64,000 nt of DNA. It comes from Akkermansia muciniphila (lineage in GTDB: Bacteria > Verrucomicrobiota > Verrucomicrobiia > Verrucomicrobiales > Akkermansiaceae). Positions 30,371-39,507 of the stretch are shown piece after piece. Where the stretch lies: assembly GCF_030848305.1 (NCBI RefSeq), contig NZ_CP114598.1, forward strand, positions 186,001 through 250,000, given 5' to 3'. The translations under genes and the position numbers were made by a program. Below the pieces are notes generated by a model. The model did not search any database. It worked only from the letters and a program-made list of their open reading frames with translations, and was not told the DNA's origin. How positions within the stretch are numbered: the first letter of the stretch is position 1; every line of letters starts with the position of its first letter.

Positions 30371-31183
30371 ATGCGTATTTTACCCCTCCTGGCCTTTACC
30401 TGCCTTTTCGGAAGCATCTCCTTCGCCCAAGGACAAAGCCGCGCATCCTCCAGGCCGGAACCGGCCCAGCCGGCGGCCAATGCCCCGGCGTCCGATACTG
30501 TGGACAAATCCCTGCCCCCCGCCGCCGTCAACGGCATCCGGTTCGTCCTGAAGGAGCCCATGTCTCTTCCTTCTCCCATTTACATGCCTATTGATTCCAA
30601 AAGGCTGGAAAAAGTGGAAATCCGCGCCGCCCTTCCGGGACGCCGCAGCGTTTACCCCAAGAGCAAGATCATTACCCTGTTCGGAGGCCTGGACCAGAAA
30701 GGCATGCCGACCGATAAACTCGTCAGCAAGCCCCTGCCGGCCGATCTTGGCTCCAAAACCCTGGCTCTGGTGGGCAAAAACAGTAAAGGGGAATTGACGC
30801 TGGATTTTATTAATGAGTCGGAATTGCCGCTGAACTGCGTTTACATCCAGAACCTGACCGGCCGCACGTTCACCCTGGAGCTTCCCAAGCCTCCTTCAGG
30901 AGAAAAGAGCGCTATCGAACTGCCCAGCAAGTCCACTTACATTTTCGGCAAGAATGCCACAGACAGCAGTATTTCCCGCACTACCCCCGCCAATTTGACG
31001 TACATGACCCGTTTGAAGAACGGCAAAGTCGTCAAGGTGAAGGACAGAGGCATGATGCTGACGACCTACCCGGGACGAAAAGTAGTCATGATTATTTCCC
31101 CGGATTCCACCGGGCGCACCGTCGTTTTGACGGAATTGATGATTTTCAAGGAAAGACCGGGAGCGGCTTCCTCAGACAAGTAA
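30371..31183 (+). CDS. Secreted protein of unknown function
   Basis: 270 residues from the ATG at 30371. MRILPLLAFTCLFGSISFAQ is a clear signal peptide with a cleavage site after FAQ. The open frame extends 33 codons upstream, but that part is unlike protein. The mature protein starts with a Pro/Ala/Ser-rich linker, then a beta-rich domain with repeated Lys/Gly/Pro turns (VYPKSKIITLFGGLDQKG, LPKPPSGEKSAIELPSKSTY). No catalytic motif is visible and I do not recognise the family. It is a single-gene unit ended by a strong hairpin terminator. Confidence 0.75.
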   Translation: MRILPLLAFTCLFGSISFAQGQSRASSRPEPAQPAANAPASDTVDKSLPPAAVNGIRFVLKEPMSLPSPIYMPIDSKRLEKVEIRAALPGRRSVYPKSKIITLFGGLDQKGMPTDKLVSKPLPADLGSKTLALVGKNSKGELTLDFINESELPLNCVYIQNLTGRTFTLELPKPPSGEKSAIELPSKSTYIFGKNATDSSISRTTPANLTYMTRLKNGKVVKVKDRGMMLTTYPGRKVVMIISPDSTGRTVVLTELMIFKERPGAASSDK

Positions 31184-31242
31184 GTTCTCTTCCAATATCC
31201 GGGGAGCCGGAAGCGGCTCTTGAGCATATCCGGATTATTCAG

Positions 31243-31269
31243 AAAAACGGGCATTTCTGCCCGTTTTTT
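31243..31269. terminator. Bidirectional Rho-independent terminator
   Basis: A perfect 11-bp stem (AAAAACGGGCA and TGCCCGTTTTT) with a TTTC loop. The A-run and T-run make it usable on both strands, so it can end the secreted-protein gene from the left and, from the right, the HtrA-like operon that stops at 31545. Confidence 0.85.
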
Positions 31270-31544
31270 ATTTCTCGTTTTGCTTCCCCAGCCGCCACTG
31301 ATTGAGGGAATAAACCACTCCGGACATTGTTCCGGCACGGGAACAACGCCCGCCATATTTCCCACGGCTCCAATGCGGCAGGCGGACTGTTCCTGACGCC
31401 GGAAACGGTTCCCGCAAAAAAGCCAACGGCCCCCCAGCAGGGAGACAGGGCAATTCCGCCTATGCTCCCATACGAAGAAAGAGAGCCTGAAGCCAGACGG
31501 TTCGCCGGAAGGTTCACTCGTTGCCCTCCGGCATCAGGACAGGC
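31270..31544. other. Intergenic region with no gene seen
   Basis: Lies between the terminator and the end of the HtrA-like operon. Two overlapping frames (31327-31548 plus, 31239-31517 minus) are open, but neither has a start signal or recognisable content, and the minus one runs through the terminator. Confidence 0.4.
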
Positions 31545-32717
31545 TTAATAAACTTTGGGCACCAGACCCTGACGGCTCATCTTATCTTCCACTTTTCGCC
31601 GGTTTTCCTCCAGACGCCGGGCGTCATAGGAATCATCCACAGGCTGGGCCTCCGGAATGTTTTCTCCGCGTCCCGCCTTGTATTGCTGCACCTGCGGGAG
31701 CACTCCTTCCACCAGTTCCCTGCATATCCAGGAAGGCAGGATATAGGTCTCCGTGCGTCCGGCCCGGCTCAGGGCCAACCCCACAAATTTTCCGTTGACG
31801 TCAATGACCGGGCATCCGGCCCGTTCCGGGAACAAGGTCATGTCCGACTGGATGACCAAAGGGAATTCATCCCTTTTCAGGCTCATCCGGTTGCCCATGG
31901 AGTTCATCATGTCGAGACGCTTTTGCGGGAATTTCATCACTTTGGGCCTGGGCCCCGTGAGGAGTTTTCCCTCCACTACCTGGTTCCGCCGCCTTACTTC
32001 CACGGGAACCGTCTCACCGGGACGCACTCCGACCATGGCGGCACGGATGGAGTACATTCCGTCCACCGGCTTTCCATTCAGCTTCATCAACACATCGCCG
32101 GCCATCAATCCGCTGCGGTGCGCGCCGCTGCCGGCTTCCACGCCGCCTATCATGACCCCCTCCCCGTCCCAGCGGGGATCGGAAACGATGCCGAGATAAG
32201 GCTGGTCATCCGCCCTCAGGCTGCGCTGGGCCACGGAAACGACTCCGAAGTCGCTCACATGCCCCGTGGGCGATACGGCTGCAATCACGTCCCCTTCCTT
32301 CGCCTGCACATAGGAATTCAAGTCAATGGGAGGAGCGGGAAGCCCCGGCACATCCATCATCAGCAAATCATGCTCCGGAAGGGCAAAGAGCACCTTGGCG
32401 TCATAAACCCGCCCGGAAGAATCCACCAGCATGACCGGACGCCGCTCCTTCTGGAGATCGCTCAGCTTGGTGAGGACCTTTCCCTTCCCCACAACCGTTC
32501 CCAAAGCCACCTGGGTATTGCCGGCAACCAGCGCCACCACGGACTGCCCCACCGGAACAGCCACTTTGTCCCATTCCCGGAAAATCTCCTTGGCCTGGCT
32601 GTCCAGCACGCTTTTGTCCTCCGGCGCAATCATCTGGTCCGGAGGCAGGGGAGAAGCTATTTCCTGGGCACACGCGGAAGCCGCCGCGAATGCCGCCCAT
32701 AAATATTTCATCATCAT
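31545..32717 (-). CDS. HtrA/S1C-like protease homologue with inserted PDZ domain, catalytically dead
   Basis: 390 residues with an N-terminal signal peptide (to about residue 17, ACA|QE). The chymotrypsin-like fold can be followed against its neighbour, but the triad is lost. The His motif LTAAHVV reads LTKLSDL (His to Ser). The Asp segment is kept (EHDLLMMDV). The nucleophile motif DSGGP reads RAGCP (Ser to Ala, about residue 300). A PDZ-like domain (about 174-255: GEGVMIGGVEAGSGAHRSGL, AGDVLMKLNGKPV) lies between the two halves of the protease domain rather than after it. It starts in a 4-bp ATGA overlap with the active protease gene, so the two are translated together. A scaffolding or regulatory partner role is an inference. 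Confidence 0.78.
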   Translation of the reverse strand: MMMKYLWAAFAAASACAQEIASPLPPDQMIAPEDKSVLDSQAKEIFREWDKVAVPVGQSVVALVAGNTQVALGTVVGKGKVLTKLSDLQKERRPVMLVDSSGRVYDAKVLFALPEHDLLMMDVPGLPAPPIDLNSYVQAKEGDVIAAVSPTGHVSDFGVVSVAQRSLRADDQPYLGIVSDPRWDGEGVMIGGVEAGSGAHRSGLMAGDVLMKLNGKPVDGMYSIRAAMVGVRPGETVPVEVRRRNQVVEGKLLTGPRPKVMKFPQKRLDMMNSMGNRMSLKRDEFPLVIQSDMTLFPERAGCPVIDVNGKFVGLALSRAGRTETYILPSWICRELVEGVLPQVQQYKAGRGENIPEAQPVDDSYDARRLEENRRKVEDKMSRQGLVPKVY

Positions 32718-33718
32718 CCTTGAGTTTGTTCCTGGTATTTCAGGCCGGACATCAGGTCGCCGCGCCTGCCGAATGTAAGATCCGCCTTGTAAGCCGTACC
32801 TTTCCTCACCACCACCAAGGGAACGGTTTCCCCCGGACGGTGCCTGCCCAGTTCACGGAGCATATCCCGCACGGAACGCAGGCTCCGGCTGTCCATGTGG
32901 GTAATGACGTCCCCCGGCCGGATGCCGGCGGCATCCGCCGGAGAATTCACCACAACATCTTCCACCACCACGCCGTCCACGCCCAGCACGTCCATCATGG
33001 CAAACCCGAGCACAGGAGATTCGGGGTCCGCCATGGGATGAAGGCCCAGCTGGCCCCAATGCCTGCCGGAGAGCAGTTTGTCCCAGTCTCTCCTGAAAAC
33101 GGAAACAGGGACATGGTTGTTGATTTTCAACATAGGGCCAATGGAGGAATGGATGCCAACCAACCTGCCGGACAGGTCAAAGAGGGGACCGCCGGAATCT
33201 CCGCCAATCAGCGTGCATTCCGAAATAAGGAAGCGCTGCTTTCCGTCCGTGCACAATCTTCCCATGCGGATGGGCGCGCGGCGTTCCGGGTCAAATCCCT
33301 TGGAATGGCCCAAAGCCACCACAAAATCCCCCACATGAAGACTGTCGGATTCACCCAGTTCCACATGGGGATAGTTTCCTCCGTCCATGATCTGCACCAT
33401 GGCGGCATCCCGCGTGAAGTTGGCTCCCAGCACCCGGCCCTTGACTACGCGCCCGTCGGCAAAGACCACACGCATGATTTCATCGCCGCCCACGACGTGG
33501 GCCGCAGTCAAAATCAGGCCCTGCGGAGTGACAATGACGCCGCTGCCCGTCTCCCCCCCGTCGGAAACCAGAGCCACTGTAGCAGCCGTAACGCTGGAGG
33601 CCACTTTATGCACATGTTTCTGCAAATCCGCCATGGAAGAAACATTCCCCGCAAGGCCCGCCCCTCCCAACAACAGGGACACAAGCCCCCCAACGACCAA
33701 GTAGCGAAAACTCGTCAT
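32714..33718 (-). CDS. HtrA/DegP-like periplasmic serine protease with C-terminal PDZ
   Basis: About 334 residues from the ATG at 33718 (MTSFRYLVVGGLVS), which gives a signal peptide or anchor. Earlier ATGs at 33736 and 33766 would add residues before it. The catalytic triad is intact: His in LILTAAHVVG, Asp in FTRDAAMVQI, Ser in LIGGDSGGPLFDL. A single PDZ domain follows (about 225-320: VVVEDVVVNSPADAAGIRPG). HtrA proteases degrade or refold damaged envelope proteins. It has one PDZ, like DegS, and is followed directly by a dead paralogue in the same operon. Confidence 0.88.
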   Translation of the reverse strand: MTSFRYLVVGGLVSLLLGGAGLAGNVSSMADLQKHVHKVASSVTAATVALVSDGGETGSGVIVTPQGLILTAAHVVGGDEIMRVVFADGRVVKGRVLGANFTRDAAMVQIMDGGNYPHVELGESDSLHVGDFVVALGHSKGFDPERRAPIRMGRLCTDGKQRFLISECTLIGGDSGGPLFDLSGRLVGIHSSIGPMLKINNHVPVSVFRRDWDKLLSGRHWGQLGLHPMADPESPVLGFAMMDVLGVDGVVVEDVVVNSPADAAGIRPGDVITHMDSRSLRSVRDMLRELGRHRPGETVPLVVVRKGTAYKADLTFGRRGDLMSGLKYQEQTQG

Positions 33719-33947
33719 TCTCAATAATGATATCATGAAATTACCGATAATCGAATGATAGGACATATCCTACTGTATAAACGTTCAAAACGGCAGAATT
33801 TTGTCTATGGATTGCGACATGACGCCTCATCTTTTGCTTAGACCATTCCGGTTATTTATGATAAAGTCCACCCCACGGATGGGGTTAAACGACAAATCAA
33901 GGAAACGACATGACGCCTCCTGGAGGGAACGCATCCAAGATGGAGAA

Positions 33948-36539
33948 ATGTCTTCCCGTTCCCGGACGGAACGCAAAAAAAGGCCCATTCCCCGTCCATC
34001 CTACCCCGGGCTGCCGCAGGAAGATCCTGAGCCGGCCGTCATTCCCGGCCCTACCCGCAGAACGGGGAATTCCCGCAACGGTCCTTCCCGGTATGACACG
34101 CCGCCCCAGCGACGAGCCTCCCGCCCGTCTCCGAAGGAAGATTTTGAAGACAGTCCGGGAAGAGAAGAAGAAAGCCGTCCCGCGCGCGCAGGAACCATGC
34201 GCAAGCCGCGTTTCACGATTTTCGGAGCCCTGCTGTTCGTCCTGCTGATGCCGTTCCGCTTCATCGGCTCCCTGACGCGGAATATCCGCTGGTTCATCTG
34301 CTGGCCTCTGCGCATCCTTCTGGGATGCTGCTTCGTCGGCATCGTGATCGGGTCCATCCTGGTGTTCCTTTACGGCGCCATTTCCAACCGCTATGACATT
34401 TCCGAGGTAAAGAGCAACATTCCGGAACGCACGGTGATTCTGGACCGTAAAAACCGCACCATCGGCACCCTGCACGGGGAAAACCGCAAGCGGGTATCCC
34501 TTCAGGAAGTTCCTCCCATTTTTATTGATGCCCTGCTCCTGCGCGAAGACAACCGCTTTTACGACCATGGCGGCGTGGACTGGATAGGCGTGGGCCGCGC
34601 CTTTGCGCAGGTGCTCAAACACAAGAGAGCTACGCAGGGGGCTTCCACCCTGACGATGCAGCTCGCTAAAATTACGTACAACCACCGGGAGCGCAACCTG
34701 CATTCCAAACTGACGGAAGTAGCTCTGGCGAAACGCATTGAAGCCACTTACACGAAGGATGAAATTCTGGAGACTTACATCAACCGTATTTTCTGGGGGC
34801 ACACCTTCCTGGGAATAGCGGCGGCGGCGCGGGGATATTACGACAAGGAACCCCGGGATTTATCCCTGGCGGAATGCGCCACCCTGGCCGGCATTATTTA
34901 CGGCCCAAATGACTTTTCCCCCATCAAACACCCGGAAGAAGCCAAAAAAGTGCGCGATATCGTCCTTGGCCTGCTGAAAAACGAAGGCAAGATTACGGAA
35001 GTGCAGTATCAGGCGGCCCTGGCGGAGCCTATCGCCACCCGGACGCCCCAGTCCCGGTCTGAGGAAAATTACGCCATGGGGCTCGTGCGCCGGGAGCTGG
35101 ACGCCATTCTGGAGGAAGAAGACATCCGCCTGGGAGGGCTGGTGGTTCACACCACATTGGACCTTGATCTGCAGAACGCCACGCTGGACGCCATCAACAA
35201 GCACATGGACGCGCTGGAAGCCCGCAAGGATTTCAAGAAGCACCTGGCCTCCCTGCAGGCCAGGCGGGAAAAGAGGGGCATCCTGAAAAACAAGCTGACC
35301 ACCAAGGCGGAATATGAGGCCACCCTGGCCGCCTGGAAGGCGCTCCCTGCGGAACAGAAGGAAAAGACGCAGCCGCCGATGCCTAATTACATCCAATCCG
35401 CCGCCGTAGTCATGAACAATGCCACGGGGGCTCTTCTGGCCGTCGTCGGCGGCCGGGACGCGGAAGAATCCAAGCTGAACCGCGCCATTCAGTCCAGGCG
35501 GCAGACCGGCTCCCTGTTCAAACCGTTCATTTACGCCACGTTTTTCCAGCAGGGCAATTCTGCGGATACCCGCATTTCGGATGACCGGATTGCGTACGGG
35601 GAAATACGCGGAGCCGCCAACTGGTCCCCCCGCAATTCGGACGGAACGTATCGGGGCATGAAGCCGGCCTCCTTCGGCCTCATCCTTTCCCGCAACACCA
35701 TGTCCGTGCGCATCGGCAACCGCGCCGGCTTGTCCAATGTCATTCAATCCGCACAACTGGCGGGCTTTCACGGAAATATTTCCCGCACCCCGGCCCTTTA
35801 TCTGGGCACGTGGGAAGCGTCCCCTCTGGACATCGCCAGCGCCTACAGCGTTTTTGCCAACGGGGGCGTACGCCCCACGCCATACATCATTGACCATATT
35901 ACGGATTCGCAGGGCCAGCCGCGCTTCGCCATCACCAAAAGCAAGCGCACCGTCTATTCCCAGCGGGCGGCGAACATAACCTCTTCCATCCTCCAGCAGG
36001 TCTGCAAGCCCGGAGGCACGGCAGGAAAAATTACCGCGCTGGGCTTTAAATCCCCCTGCGGCGGCAAAACCGGAACCACGAATAATTATACGAACGCATG
36101 GTTCGCCGGATATACGTCCAACCTCACCTGCAGTGTCTGGGTGGGGTTCGATTCCTCCACCAAAATTCTGGAAAAAGGCTACGGAGGCACCCTGGCCCTG
36201 CCCGTCTGGGTGGATATTATGCTTGCCGCCCAGAAGGAAGGCTATCCCGCCAACGCCATCCGTACGCGTCCCGGTTCGGAAGGACAGGCCGTACTCGTCT
36301 GCCGGGAATCCAATCAACTGGCCCATTCCGGCTGCCAGTACGCCAAGACTGCGTATTTTGAAACCTCCGCAGGCTACCAGGCCCCCGCCAACATGTGTGA
36401 ACAGCACATTCCCATGGCGGAACCGGATTCGGAAGAGAGCATTCCCTATGCGGAACCGCTGGACGGCAGCGACGATAACATCCCACTGGCCGAACCCGTG
36501 GAAGAAACGGACGGCATCCCCTACGCCACCCCCATCTGA
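33948..36539 (+). CDS. Class A penicillin-binding protein (PBP1A type)
   Basis: Bifunctional peptidoglycan glycosyltransferase/transpeptidase, about 863 residues from the ATG at 33948. Several earlier ATGs and a TTG are in frame and the start is uncertain. The N-terminal 85 or so residues are basic and Pro/Arg-rich and cytoplasmic, then come hydrophobic stretches with the last near TMs at IVIGSILVFLYG. The GT51 domain has REDNRFYDHGG and GASTLTMQLAK. The transpeptidase domain has the SxxK in TGSLFKPF, SRN in LSRNTMSV and KTG in CGGKTGTTNNYTNAWFAGYT. The C-terminus is an acidic tail with four I-P-x-A-x-P units. It is divergent from the HtrA-like operon and is followed 17 bp on by rmuC. Confidence 0.92.
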   Translation: MSSRSRTERKKRPIPRPSYPGLPQEDPEPAVIPGPTRRTGNSRNGPSRYDTPPQRRASRPSPKEDFEDSPGREEESRPARAGTMRKPRFTIFGALLFVLLMPFRFIGSLTRNIRWFICWPLRILLGCCFVGIVIGSILVFLYGAISNRYDISEVKSNIPERTVILDRKNRTIGTLHGENRKRVSLQEVPPIFIDALLLREDNRFYDHGGVDWIGVGRAFAQVLKHKRATQGASTLTMQLAKITYNHRERNLHSKLTEVALAKRIEATYTKDEILETYINRIFWGHTFLGIAAAARGYYDKEPRDLSLAECATLAGIIYGPNDFSPIKHPEEAKKVRDIVLGLLKNEGKITEVQYQAALAEPIATRTPQSRSEENYAMGLVRRELDAILEEEDIRLGGLVVHTTLDLDLQNATLDAINKHMDALEARKDFKKHLASLQARREKRGILKNKLTTKAEYEATLAAWKALPAEQKEKTQPPMPNYIQSAAVVMNNATGALLAVVGGRDAEESKLNRAIQSRRQTGSLFKPFIYATFFQQGNSADTRISDDRIAYGEIRGAANWSPRNSDGTYRGMKPASFGLILSRNTMSVRIGNRAGLSNVIQSAQLAGFHGNISRTPALYLGTWEASPLDIASAYSVFANGGVRPTPYIIDHITDSQGQPRFAITKSKRTVYSQRAANITSSILQQVCKPGGTAGKITALGFKSPCGGKTGTTNNYTNAWFAGYTSNLTCSVWVGFDSSTKILEKGYGGTLALPVWVDIMLAAQKEGYPANAIRTRPGSEGQAVLVCRESNQLAHSGCQYAKTAYFETSAGYQAPANMCEQHIPMAEPDSEESIPYAEPLDGSDDNIPLAEPVEETDGIPYATPI

Positions 36540-36556
36540 TTGCTTATTTTTTCCTT

Positions 36557-37801
36557 ATGATTTCCCCATTTTTTCCCTGGTTCCTGGCCTTTTTGCTGCT
36601 GATCGCCTGCGTGGCGCTGCTGGTTTTGCTGCTGCGGTACCGGGACCGCTCCGTCCGCCTCGAAGCGGAATCCCGTTCCTGGCAGGAACGGGCGGAAGAC
36701 AGAACACAAATGCTCCGCCGGGCGGAAGAAGTGCTGAAAGATTCCTTTGCCGGCATCAGCGCGGAAGTCCTCCGGAACTCGGAAAAACAATTCCTGAATC
36801 TGGCGGAAACGCGTCTGCAAAGCCAGCGCCAGCAGGCCAATCATGACCTGGATTCCCGCAAACAGGCTATTGAGTCCATGCTGAAACCGGTGAGCGAATC
36901 CCTGAAACTGGTCCAGTCCCGGCTGGGAGAGATGGAAAAGGAACGCGTGGGCGCCTATACGGACCTGAAAACGCAAATCCGCTATATTCTTTCCGGCAAT
37001 GAAGCCCTGAAAAATGAAACCGCCAGGCTTTCCCAGGCTCTGCACCACAACAGCGTTCGCGGCCAATGGGGGGAACTCCAGCTGCGCCGCGTGGTGGAAC
37101 TGGCGGGAATGGTGGAGTACTGCGATTTCACGACTCAGGAAACCCGTTCCAGAGAGGAGGAACGGATACGGCCGGACATGGTCATTCACCTTCCTGGAGG
37201 CCGTTCCATCATCATTGACGCGAAAGCGCCCATGGCTTCCTACCTGAATGCCGGGCAGACGGAGAATCCGGAAGAGCGCAGCCAGTGGATGGCACGCCAT
37301 GCCGCGGACGTCAGGAGGCATTTGCAGCAATTAAGTGCCAAGAATTACTTTGCCCAGTTTTCCCCATGCCCCGAATTCGTCATTATGTTCCTGCCCGGGG
37401 AATCCTTCTTCCAGGCGGCTCTGGAAGCAGACCCCACCCTGATTGAATTCGGCGCGGAGAATAGGGTCATTCTTTCCACTCCATCCACCCTGATTGCCCT
37501 GCTGAAAGCCGTCGCTTACGGATGGAAGCAGGAGCAGCTGGCGGATAACGCCAAGAAAATTTCGGAAGCGGGCGCGGACCTGTTTAATACCTGCTCTATC
37601 CTTTCCGGCCATTTTTCCTCTCTGGGCAAGAGCCTGAACCAGGCGGTAGCCCAGTACAACAAAACCGTTTCCTCTTTTGAACACCGGTTCATTCCCCGGG
37701 CTCAGAAGTTGAAAAACCTGGGCGTCACCTCCACGAAGGAACTTCCCCGCGCCCTGGAAGACATTACCGAACAGGCCAAATCTGCGGACATTCCGTCCTG
37801 A
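36557..37801 (+). CDS. rmuC: DNA recombination protein RmuC
   Basis: 414 residues: an N-terminal membrane segment (about 5-25), a long coiled coil (about 28-150), and the RmuC nuclease-like core with RGQWGELQLRRVVELAGM, RPDMVIHLPGGRSIIIDAKAP and EFVIMFLPGESFFQAAL. The IDAKAP segment is the restriction-endonuclease-like motif. RmuC limits inversion and other rearrangement at short inverted repeats in E. coli, by genetic evidence. That is of interest here because the same window carries a large inverted repeat, but no functional link is shown. Gene spacing of 17 bp suggests co-transcription with the PBP gene. Confidence 0.93.
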   Translation: MISPFFPWFLAFLLLIACVALLVLLLRYRDRSVRLEAESRSWQERAEDRTQMLRRAEEVLKDSFAGISAEVLRNSEKQFLNLAETRLQSQRQQANHDLDSRKQAIESMLKPVSESLKLVQSRLGEMEKERVGAYTDLKTQIRYILSGNEALKNETARLSQALHHNSVRGQWGELQLRRVVELAGMVEYCDFTTQETRSREEERIRPDMVIHLPGGRSIIIDAKAPMASYLNAGQTENPEERSQWMARHAADVRRHLQQLSAKNYFAQFSPCPEFVIMFLPGESFFQAALEADPTLIEFGAENRVILSTPSTLIALLKAVAYGWKQEQLADNAKKISEAGADLFNTCSILSGHFSSLGKSLNQAVAQYNKTVSSFEHRFIPRAQKLKNLGVTSTKELPRALEDITEQAKSADIPS

Positions 37802-37955
37802 AAGAGCAACAACCATGCGGCTTTCCCTCTCTGCCCATTTCCGGGCCGGGAAAATACAGCCCTAAAGAATCCCCCGCAGACGTTTTCCTGCGCCTGAAAG
37901 AATCTTGATGATACAGAGGAATTCGGTTTCCGGAACTCTGCCCCAGCCGGAACTT

Positions 37956-38657
37956 TCAAGAATTTTTATGAGCGGGAACGGGAAACGGCAGGCTGTTTTC
38001 ATCATGCAGCCGGGCAGATAATTCCCCCGCAGAGGCGCACACCGGCACCCGGAAAGCGTCCAGAGCGGAACGGGAGCTGTAGCCCCACCCCACCAGAACA
38101 AGCCGTGTTCCGGCGTTCACGGCCGTGTTGCCGTCATGGGCGGAGTCCCCCACCATGCACACCTGCGCAGGAGCCCTGCCCCAGGAGCGGACGATGGACA
38201 ACAGGGAGTCAGGGTCCGGCTTACGCGGAAAACGTTCGGAAAATCCCATCACTTCCCGGAAGGGAATTTCAGGCAGGATATGGCGCACCAGCGGCACCGT
38301 AACCGCATGGGGCTTGTTGGATAAAACACCCAGAGGATGGCCTTCTCCGGCCAGGGACAGAAGCATTTCCCGGATGCCGGGGTACGGCACCGTGCCCTCC
38401 TGCCAGGTGTGCGGGTATTCGCGCATGAATCCCCGGTGCACCGCTTCAAAAGCTTCCTCCGGCACATTTCCATTGAAATAGCCTTTCAGGGAAGCCAGGC
38501 AAAGCTCCCGGGCCCCCTTGCCCACCATTTCCCGGATGGCGTCCACGGAATGCTCCGGATACCCCAGCGCTTCCAAGGCCAGGTTCAGGCCGCGGGCGAT
38601 ACCGGGAATGGAGTCCACCAGCGTCCCGTCCAGGTCAAAAACAAAACCCGTTTTCAT
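37956..38657 (-). CDS. gph: HAD-family phosphatase, phosphoglycolate phosphatase-like
   Basis: 233 residues. HAD motif I FDLDGTLVDS is at residues 6-15, motif II is in GVLSNKPH, the motif III Lys lies near RFPRKPDPDSLL, and motif IV is MVGDSAHDGNTAVNAG. This set with a helical cap (about 17-90) is typical of Gph, which removes 2-phosphoglycolate formed from DNA repair or oxidation. Close relatives act on other small phosphoesters, so the substrate is not certain. It starts 4 bp after lpxA ends, last gene of the minus-strand envelope cluster. The 154 bp between its end and rmuC hold no gene. Confidence 0.85.
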   Translation of the reverse strand: MKTGFVFDLDGTLVDSIPGIARGLNLALEALGYPEHSVDAIREMVGKGARELCLASLKGYFNGNVPEEAFEAVHRGFMREYPHTWQEGTVPYPGIREMLLSLAGEGHPLGVLSNKPHAVTVPLVRHILPEIPFREVMGFSERFPRKPDPDSLLSIVRSWGRAPAQVCMVGDSAHDGNTAVNAGTRLVLVGWGYSSRSALDAFRVPVCASAGELSARLHDENSLPFPVPAHKNS

Positions 38658-38661
38658 GGAT

Positions 38662-39441
38662 TCAATGGCAGAACCCCCGTTCGGAAGTTTCCACGAACTG
38701 GATGATTCTCCTCAGGCAGGCATTTTCCGCATAATCCGAATGCCGCAGTTCCTCCAGAGCTTCATGAACGGTCAGCTTTTTATTGACGAAAAGCTTTTTA
38801 TAGCACATGCGCACGGCTTTCAGGTCTTCTTCGGAAAAACCGCGCCTCTGCATGCCGATGGAGTTAACGGACCGCGTTACGGCCGGATGGCCTTCCACGA
38901 TCGTGTACGGCAGCACATCCTGGCTCACGCGGGCCATCGCCCCCACCATGGCATGTTCTCCAATGCTCACAAACTGGTGTACGGCGCAGCATCCCGCCAG
39001 AATAGCGTAATCCCCCACCGTAACGTGGCCGGCGGCAGTAGCGAACCCGGAAAAAATCACATGATTGCCGATCTGGCAATCATGCCCGGCATGGCAGGAA
39101 ACCAGGAAAAGGTTGTTATTCCCTATCCGCGTTGCGCCGCCAATATCCGTAGCCCTGTTGATGGTGGCGTTTTCACGGAAGACATTGTTATCCCCCACTT
39201 CCAGATAGGTCGGCTCCCCCTTGTATTTCAAATCCTGGCTTTTCAGGCCGATGACGGAAAACGGGAAAAATTCGTTGCCGCAGCCAAAGGAGGAAGGACC
39301 GTCGATAACCACGTGGCTGTGCAGCACGCAGCCGGGCCCCAGTTTGACATGTTCCCCGACAACGCAAAAGGGACCGATTTTAACATCATCCGCGATCTCT
39401 GCAGTAGGATGCACTACTGCCGTTGGGTGTATTTCTGGCAT
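38662..39441 (-). CDS. lpxA: UDP-N-acetylglucosamine O-acyltransferase
   Basis: 259 residues, the family length. LpxA transfers a 3-hydroxyacyl chain to UDP-GlcNAc, the first step of lipid A synthesis, in the cytoplasm. The N-terminal two thirds show left-handed beta-helix hexapeptide repeats (HPTAVVHPTAEIADDVKIGP). The catalytic His lies in VSCHAGHDCQIGNHVI. A C-terminal helical bundle begins near SVNSIGMQRRGFSEED, a typical LpxA stretch. No lpxD, fabZ or lpxB is adjacent; neighbours are an RDD protein upstream and a phosphatase downstream. Confidence 0.94.
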   Translation of the reverse strand: MPEIHPTAVVHPTAEIADDVKIGPFCVVGEHVKLGPGCVLHSHVVIDGPSSFGCGNEFFPFSVIGLKSQDLKYKGEPTYLEVGDNNVFRENATINRATDIGGATRIGNNNLFLVSCHAGHDCQIGNHVIFSGFATAAGHVTVGDYAILAGCCAVHQFVSIGEHAMVGAMARVSQDVLPYTIVEGHPAVTRSVNSIGMQRRGFSEEDLKAVRMCYKKLFVNKKLTVHEALEELRHSDYAENACLRRIIQFVETSERGFCH

Positions 39442-39507
39442 GGCTGAAACAAGTATGAAACAAATTCAGGTGATTAAAAGCCTAAACCCCGCACGAACGC
39501 CTTTTTA

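Noticed and set aside
31239-31517. 92-codon minus-strand frame
   Set aside because: It crosses the bidirectional terminator and shows no family or ribosome binding site.
33801-33947. Upstream TTG or ATG starts for the PBP gene
   Set aside because: The added residues have no membrane or family features and no ribosome binding site; the ATG at 33948 is preferred, although the choice is not certain.
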